Origin: an uncultured Opitutia bacterium | GTDB taxonomy: Bacteria > Verrucomicrobiota > Verrucomicrobiia > Opitutales > Opitutaceae | Assembly: GCA_903872505.1 (NCBI GenBank) | Contig: CAIQKV010000078.1 | Span: 62,001-126,000, forward strand | DNA: 64,000 nucleotides | Reading direction: 5' to 3' | Shown here: positions 60,891 through 64,000 of the stretch, one piece after another | How positions within the stretch are numbered: the stretch's first letter is position 1 | Layout of the letters: each line of letters begins with the position of its first letter | Program-made: the position numbers and the translations under genes | Notes under the pieces: generated by a model | Told to the model about the DNA's origin: nothing | The model's input: only the letters and a program-made list of their open reading frames with translations | The model's database searches: none

Positions 60891-61685
60891 TTAATGGCGG
60901 TTCCACCGCGGCGCCACCGCGACATAGTTCGCATAGGAATAGTTCTCCATCCACGCTTGGTAAGGGCGCAGTTCGAGGGCGTTGGGAAACAACTTGGCGA
61001 GCTTATAACCCCGCTCTTCCAGCAGCTCATAAATACTGCGCAAGGTCGTGCCGGCGTCGGCCGTTGTGCCTCCATATTCAAACTGAATGACATCCACGAC
61101 CTCTGGTCGCAGCGCCATTTCCAGTCCGCGCAAGACGGCCAGTTCCGAGCCTTCCACGTCGAGTTTTAGCAGATCGATCCGCGGTACTTTGTGCGACTCC
61201 AGGTAATCCTTGAGTCGGAGCAACGGAACTTGGATCGTTTCTCCCGGCACCACCGCCGCGGTGCGGCGCGGCACGAGTGAAGCGAGGCTGCTGCCGGACC
61301 GTCCAGAAAACAAGGCGGCCTCTCCACATTGGTCGGCGAGGGCCGCCCTCACGATATGCACCGCCGCATCGGCCACGAATGCCTGCCGCAACCGTTCCAC
61401 GTTATGGGGCGAGGGCTCAAAGGCATGCACTTCGATGGGACAACCTGCCCCTCGCGCCTCCACCAGAATCAACCGGGTGTAGTCGCCGGCATTGGCTCCC
61501 GCGTCACACGCGACGAACGCCCGCTGCGTTCCAGCCGCGTGCGCCGCGATCAGCTGCCGCAGCAGCCAGCGTTCGCCATTGTGCGCCGGCCGGGGATCGT
61601 CATTGTTTTCCGCCAACCGGAAAAGCCGGCGGCCCAGCGAGCGGGTGCCCCGCCGCCACCAGGGGGAATTCACGCGCAGATTCAT
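60891..61685 (-). CDS. FkbM-family methyltransferase
   Basis: 264 residues. SAM-binding core AFVACDAGANAGDYTRLILV (about 56-75), EVHAFEPSPHNVERLRQAF (about 84-102) and the FkbM-type IDLLKLDVEGSELAVLRGLE (about 169-188) with DVEG and a following E. An O-methyltransferase of sugars or polyketides; here it should modify a sugar in the surface polysaccharide. Its ATG overlaps the stop of the DUF268 gene (ATGA), and 13 bases separate it from the next gene. Confidence 0.92.
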   Translation of the reverse strand: MNLRVNSPWWRRGTRSLGRRLFRLAENNDDPRPAHNGERWLLRQLIAAHAAGTQRAFVACDAGANAGDYTRLILVEARGAGCPIEVHAFEPSPHNVERLRQAFVADAAVHIVRAALADQCGEAALFSGRSGSSLASLVPRRTAAVVPGETIQVPLLRLKDYLESHKVPRIDLLKLDVEGSELAVLRGLEMALRPEVVDVIQFEYGGTTADAGTTLRSIYELLEERGYKLAKLFPNALELRPYQAWMENYSYANYVAVAPRWNRH

Positions 61686-62467
61686 GGCCGGCGCAGGTGA
61701 TAGAGGCCCGTGCCGAATCCCCGCGCAGGGTCATAAGCCGGGAACAGCGCACGGCCGTAGATGTATCGCTCCTCCACGAGGTCAAGCCCGGGAAAGAGCG
61801 CCAAGAGGTAGGCCCGGGTGAAGGCGCGATGCGCATTGAAGCAGACCCGGCATTCGGCATCCACTGGGACACTGACGAAGAGATCCCCACCCGGCGCCAG
61901 CACGCGGCCCAGCTCGGCCGCGGCCTTCTCCGAACCCGCCGCGTCAAACGAGTCCCCGTAACGCCCCAACCCAATGTGCTCGATCACGCAGAGGGACGAA
62001 AGGCTCGCCACCGATCGATCCGCAAACGGCAAGGCCAGGACCGATCCGTGCTTGAAGGTAAATCCGGCGACCTCGATGTCCACCGGCCGGATATCGATTA
62101 GCGTGACCGGAACAAACTGCGCGACGAGCGCCATTGACTTTACCGAAGACGCGACATCCACGTGCCGGGCCGGCCGCCGCATGGCGATCTTGCGGGCAAA
62201 CCAGGTGTCCTGCAGGAAATACGTCGGTTCCACCGGCGTGGTGGTCGTGCGATCCGTCAGGTACGGCTGGATATACTGGCCGCGCATGACGAACGGAGAG
62301 CCGGCGTTGAGCCGGCGGAACTGGCGGTATTCCCCCGCAAAGCCAGCCAGCCGCCGCAGCCCGGTCACCCAGCGGAAGCCGGCGCCAAATTGGACGGACA
62401 GTGCGCGCCACGCTTCGCGGATCACCCGCAACGGCGGACATTGCTTGAGCCAGTGGGGAAGTTTCAT
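61682..62467 (-). CDS. DUF268 family protein, methyltransferase-like
   Basis: 261 residues from ATG 62467 (MKLPHWLKQCPPLRVIREAW), coupled by overlap to the gene before it. DUF268 core from about residue 95: RPARHVDVASSVKSMALVAQ, FVPVTLIDIRPVDIEVAGFT, LPFADRSVASLSSLCVIEHI (about 146-165) and LGRYGDSFD. The layout (DVASS, DIRP, motif with EHIGLGRYGD) is that of a class I methyltransferase with an altered SAM loop. The usual neighbours are polysaccharide genes, as here. Enzymatic activity is unproven for this family to my knowledge. Confidence 0.82.
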   Translation of the reverse strand: MKLPHWLKQCPPLRVIREAWRALSVQFGAGFRWVTGLRRLAGFAGEYRQFRRLNAGSPFVMRGQYIQPYLTDRTTTTPVEPTYFLQDTWFARKIAMRRPARHVDVASSVKSMALVAQFVPVTLIDIRPVDIEVAGFTFKHGSVLALPFADRSVASLSSLCVIEHIGLGRYGDSFDAAGSEKAAAELGRVLAPGGDLFVSVPVDAECRVCFNAHRAFTRAYLLALFPGLDLVEERYIYGRALFPAYDPARGFGTGLYHLRRP

Positions 62468-63108
62468 CCGCAGATTCTCCTCCACAACCGACCCAGACGG
62501 CCGTGGCTTCGCGCGCGGGCGGCGGTAGCCTCCGCTTGCAACCATGAATTCATAAAATCCCGGTCCGCGACGGGCACGGCCACGAACACATCGTCAGAAA
62601 GTACGACATATCGCCGTCCGTCGGCCCTCAGGACTGCCACCGTGGCAGCCAGATCGGGCCACAAATCCGCCCGGTGCGGACGCGGCGGCGGCGCGCAGAA
62701 CAATCGCGCGTCATCGACCATGACCGTGTGGACGCGGGGCGCGGAGTTAATCAACGCGACCTCCGCCAACATCGGGCACTCAATTTCGCGACCCGCGGTA
62801 TCCAGTCCGCTCCAATGCGCATCCAGCCAGAAGAGAGCCGGCTTGGCCAACGCGGGGACGATCTCGCGAAGGACGGCAGACGACTCGCCTGCTACCAACC
62901 GCACATTCGGCGCGGCCTGAAACCGGGCCTTGGCGGCCGCGTGGTAGACCGGTCCAAGTTCGATCGTCGTCACACGGGCAAAATGTTGCGCCGCCCAAGC
63001 CGCGGTGTCGCCCCGATAGGTACCGGTTTCAATGAAGTCGTCGAAGCCGCTCTGGCGCTGCAGTGCCAAAACCAAGGCTTCGGGCGGACCCATGCGATGT
63101 TGTGCCAT
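62464..63108 (-). CDS. Class I SAM-dependent methyltransferase
   Basis: 214 residues. Core: FDDFIETGTYRGDTAAWAAQ (motif I, about 22-41), VTTIELGPVYHAAAKARFQA (about 46-65), ALFWLDAHWSGLDTAGREIE (about 91-110) and HTVMVDDARLFCAPPPRPHR (about 126-145). The WLDAHWSG and VDDARLF motifs occur in small sugar-modifying methyltransferases of LPS loci. Stop overlaps the ATG of the DUF268 gene (ATGA). The flippase gene precedes it on the same strand with a nine-base gap. Confidence 0.82.
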   Translation of the reverse strand: MAQHRMGPPEALVLALQRQSGFDDFIETGTYRGDTAAWAAQHFARVTTIELGPVYHAAAKARFQAAPNVRLVAGESSAVLREIVPALAKPALFWLDAHWSGLDTAGREIECPMLAEVALINSAPRVHTVMVDDARLFCAPPPRPHRADLWPDLAATVAVLRADGRRYVVLSDDVFVAVPVADRDFMNSWLQAEATAARARSHGRLGRLWRRICG

Positions 63109-63117
63109 GACTCGATC

Positions 63118-64000
63118 CTATCCAGCAAATCTCCGCCACGGCAACAGGACTGCCTGCGCCATCCGGCGGAGATTCGCGCGCGCGCGCGGGTGAAACACCT
63201 CGAGGGCAAAGGTCGTCACGGCAAACGAGGCGAAGGACGACACAATCGCGCCGCGGACGCCCCAGCGGGGAACCAGCAGGAGATTGAGACAAATGTTCAC
63301 CACTGCGCCCGCCACCGCCGTGAGCAGCGCAAAGCGGAACAGGCTCTCGTTGGTCATAAAGATGCCGCGCGCCACGCCGAGGTTCGTGAAGAACAGCCGG
63401 AAGGCCAGCCAGGGCAGCAACGCCGCCGTGCCCGCGTAGGACCCGCCGTACAGCAGCCGGGCCGCCGCCGGCCCGAGCACAATCAGCGGCAGGGCCGTCG
63501 CCAAAAACAGGACGAACATGACCCGATAGAGACTGTGCAGGCGCCGTTGGTAAAGCGTTTCATCGTCGCGCTTGGCGCGCGCAATTTCCGGGGCGGCGAC
63601 CGTCATGACCACGGTGGGCACAAATGCGAACACTGTGACCAGCCGGAGCGCTGCCGCATACTGGCCAAGCTCGCTGCCACCGAGGTGGTATCCGATCACC
63701 AACTGGTCGAAATACGCCTGAGCATAGACCGCCAGCCCGGAGCCCGCCAGCGGCCAGCTCTCCCTCAGCAGCGCACCTGCGCGGGTCAGCTCACAGCGCC
63801 AGTCCGCGGGCCGCCACCCGCGGCGCTGCACGGCCCACAGCCAGCCGGCTGCACACAGCGCGAGCTCGATGACCCCGGCGGCCGCAAACGCCAGCACGGG
63901 CGCCCGCGCGATGATTAGCGCCACCTTGAGGAGGTTGGCCAGCACACAGGCACCCATGCGCACCCAAGCCGACACGCGCGACTCGCCCTTCGCCTGGAAC
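63118..64000 (-). CDS. Oligosaccharide flippase (Wzx/MATE-like), N-terminus cut by window edge
   Basis: At least 294 residues, open to the right edge; the sequence reads through from FQAKGESRVSAWVRMGACVL, so the start lies beyond 64000. About eight hydrophobic helices remain. Landmarks are AYFDQLVIGYHLGGSELGQY, AALRLVTVFAFVPTVVMTVA and NICLNLLLVPRWGVRGAIVS, matching the polysaccharide_synt/Wzx family that flips undecaprenyl-linked repeat units across the inner membrane. This places the locus in the Wzx/Wzy-dependent type, with the ligase-like proteins at 722 and 48627 as candidate polymerases or ligases. Confidence 0.9.
   Translation of the reverse strand, partial: FQAKGESRVSAWVRMGACVLANLLKVALIIARAPVLAFAAAGVIELALCAAGWLWAVQRRGWRPADWRCELTRAGALLRESWPLAGSGLAVYAQAYFDQLVIGYHLGGSELGQYAAALRLVTVFAFVPTVVMTVAAPEIARAKRDDETLYQRRLHSLYRVMFVLFLATALPLIVLGPAAARLLYGGSYAGTAALLPWLAFRLFFTNLGVARGIFMTNESLFRFALLTAVAGAVVNICLNLLLVPRWGVRGAIVSSFASFAVTTFALEVFHPRARANLRRMAQAVLLPWRRFAG

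Overview
The window reads as chromosome of a GC-rich (roughly two thirds G+C or more) member of the Verrucomicrobiota, most likely Opitutaceae (Opitutus/Lacunisphaera-like). This is an inference from gene content: several Gfo/Idh oxidoreductases and TIM-barrel sugar isomerases, two UroD-like methyltransferase-fold proteins, a GxGYxYP-type secreted protein, a monomeric B12-dependent ribonucleotide reductase, and many intergenic palindromic repeats. No tRNA, rRNA, CRISPR array, integrase or insertion sequence was recognised. Coding density is high and no gene-free stretch exceeds about 260 bp.

Layout. 1-2.2 kb: end of a glycosyltransferase gene and an O-antigen-ligase-like membrane protein. 2.2-5.3 kb: rodA and an RNase G gene, ended by a strong terminator. 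5.4-9.3 kb: a minus-strand unit (Gfo/Idh dehydrogenase, cytosolic FG-GAP propeller, ketose 3-epimerase) facing a divergent AraC regulator. 9.4-12.1 kb: UroD-like protein, secreted hypothetical, PhyH oxygenase. 12.2-21.5 kb: assimilatory sulfate reduction and siroheme synthesis (tandem CbiX, 62-aa small protein, CobA on minus; CysI, CysH, CysD, CysN on plus), then a second UroD-like gene, an Rrf2 regulator without Fe-S cysteines, and serine acetyltransferase. 21.5-28.1 kb: cytochrome b562-like protein, small membrane protein, TrmH-type methyltransferase, TMTC-like TPR membrane protein, GxGYxYP protein and partner. 28.1-33.4 kb: RlmM, rhodanese, class II RNR with a long structured leader, SDR. 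33.5-46.3 kb: BON lipoprotein, fucose-isomerase-like protein, DUF1653, YeiH transporter, glycerate kinase, NamZ-like lipoprotein, Ste24-like protease, hydroxyacid dehydrogenase, a low-GC lipoprotein, a second epimerase/dehydrogenase pair, MsrB. 46.4-48.4 kb: xseA and a VTT membrane protein. 48.6-64 kb: a large polysaccharide locus with ligase/polymerase, initiating sugar-phosphate transferase, seven further glycosyltransferases, five methyltransferases and a flippase; ten of its genes form one tightly overlapping minus-strand run.

How parts work together. The sulfur block takes sulfate through APS (CysDN) and PAPS (CysH) to sulfite and sulfide (CysI), with CobA and CbiX supplying siroheme and CysE supplying O-acetylserine; the APS kinase, sulfite-reductase flavoprotein and precorrin-2 dehydrogenase are not in the window. 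The Rrf2 protein is a plausible local regulator. The polysaccharide locus would build, export and polymerise a surface glycan.

The least explained material is non-coding: four REP-like inverted hairpin pairs, two miniature inverted repeats, two copies of a 25-bp palindrome, and the leader of the class II RNR gene.
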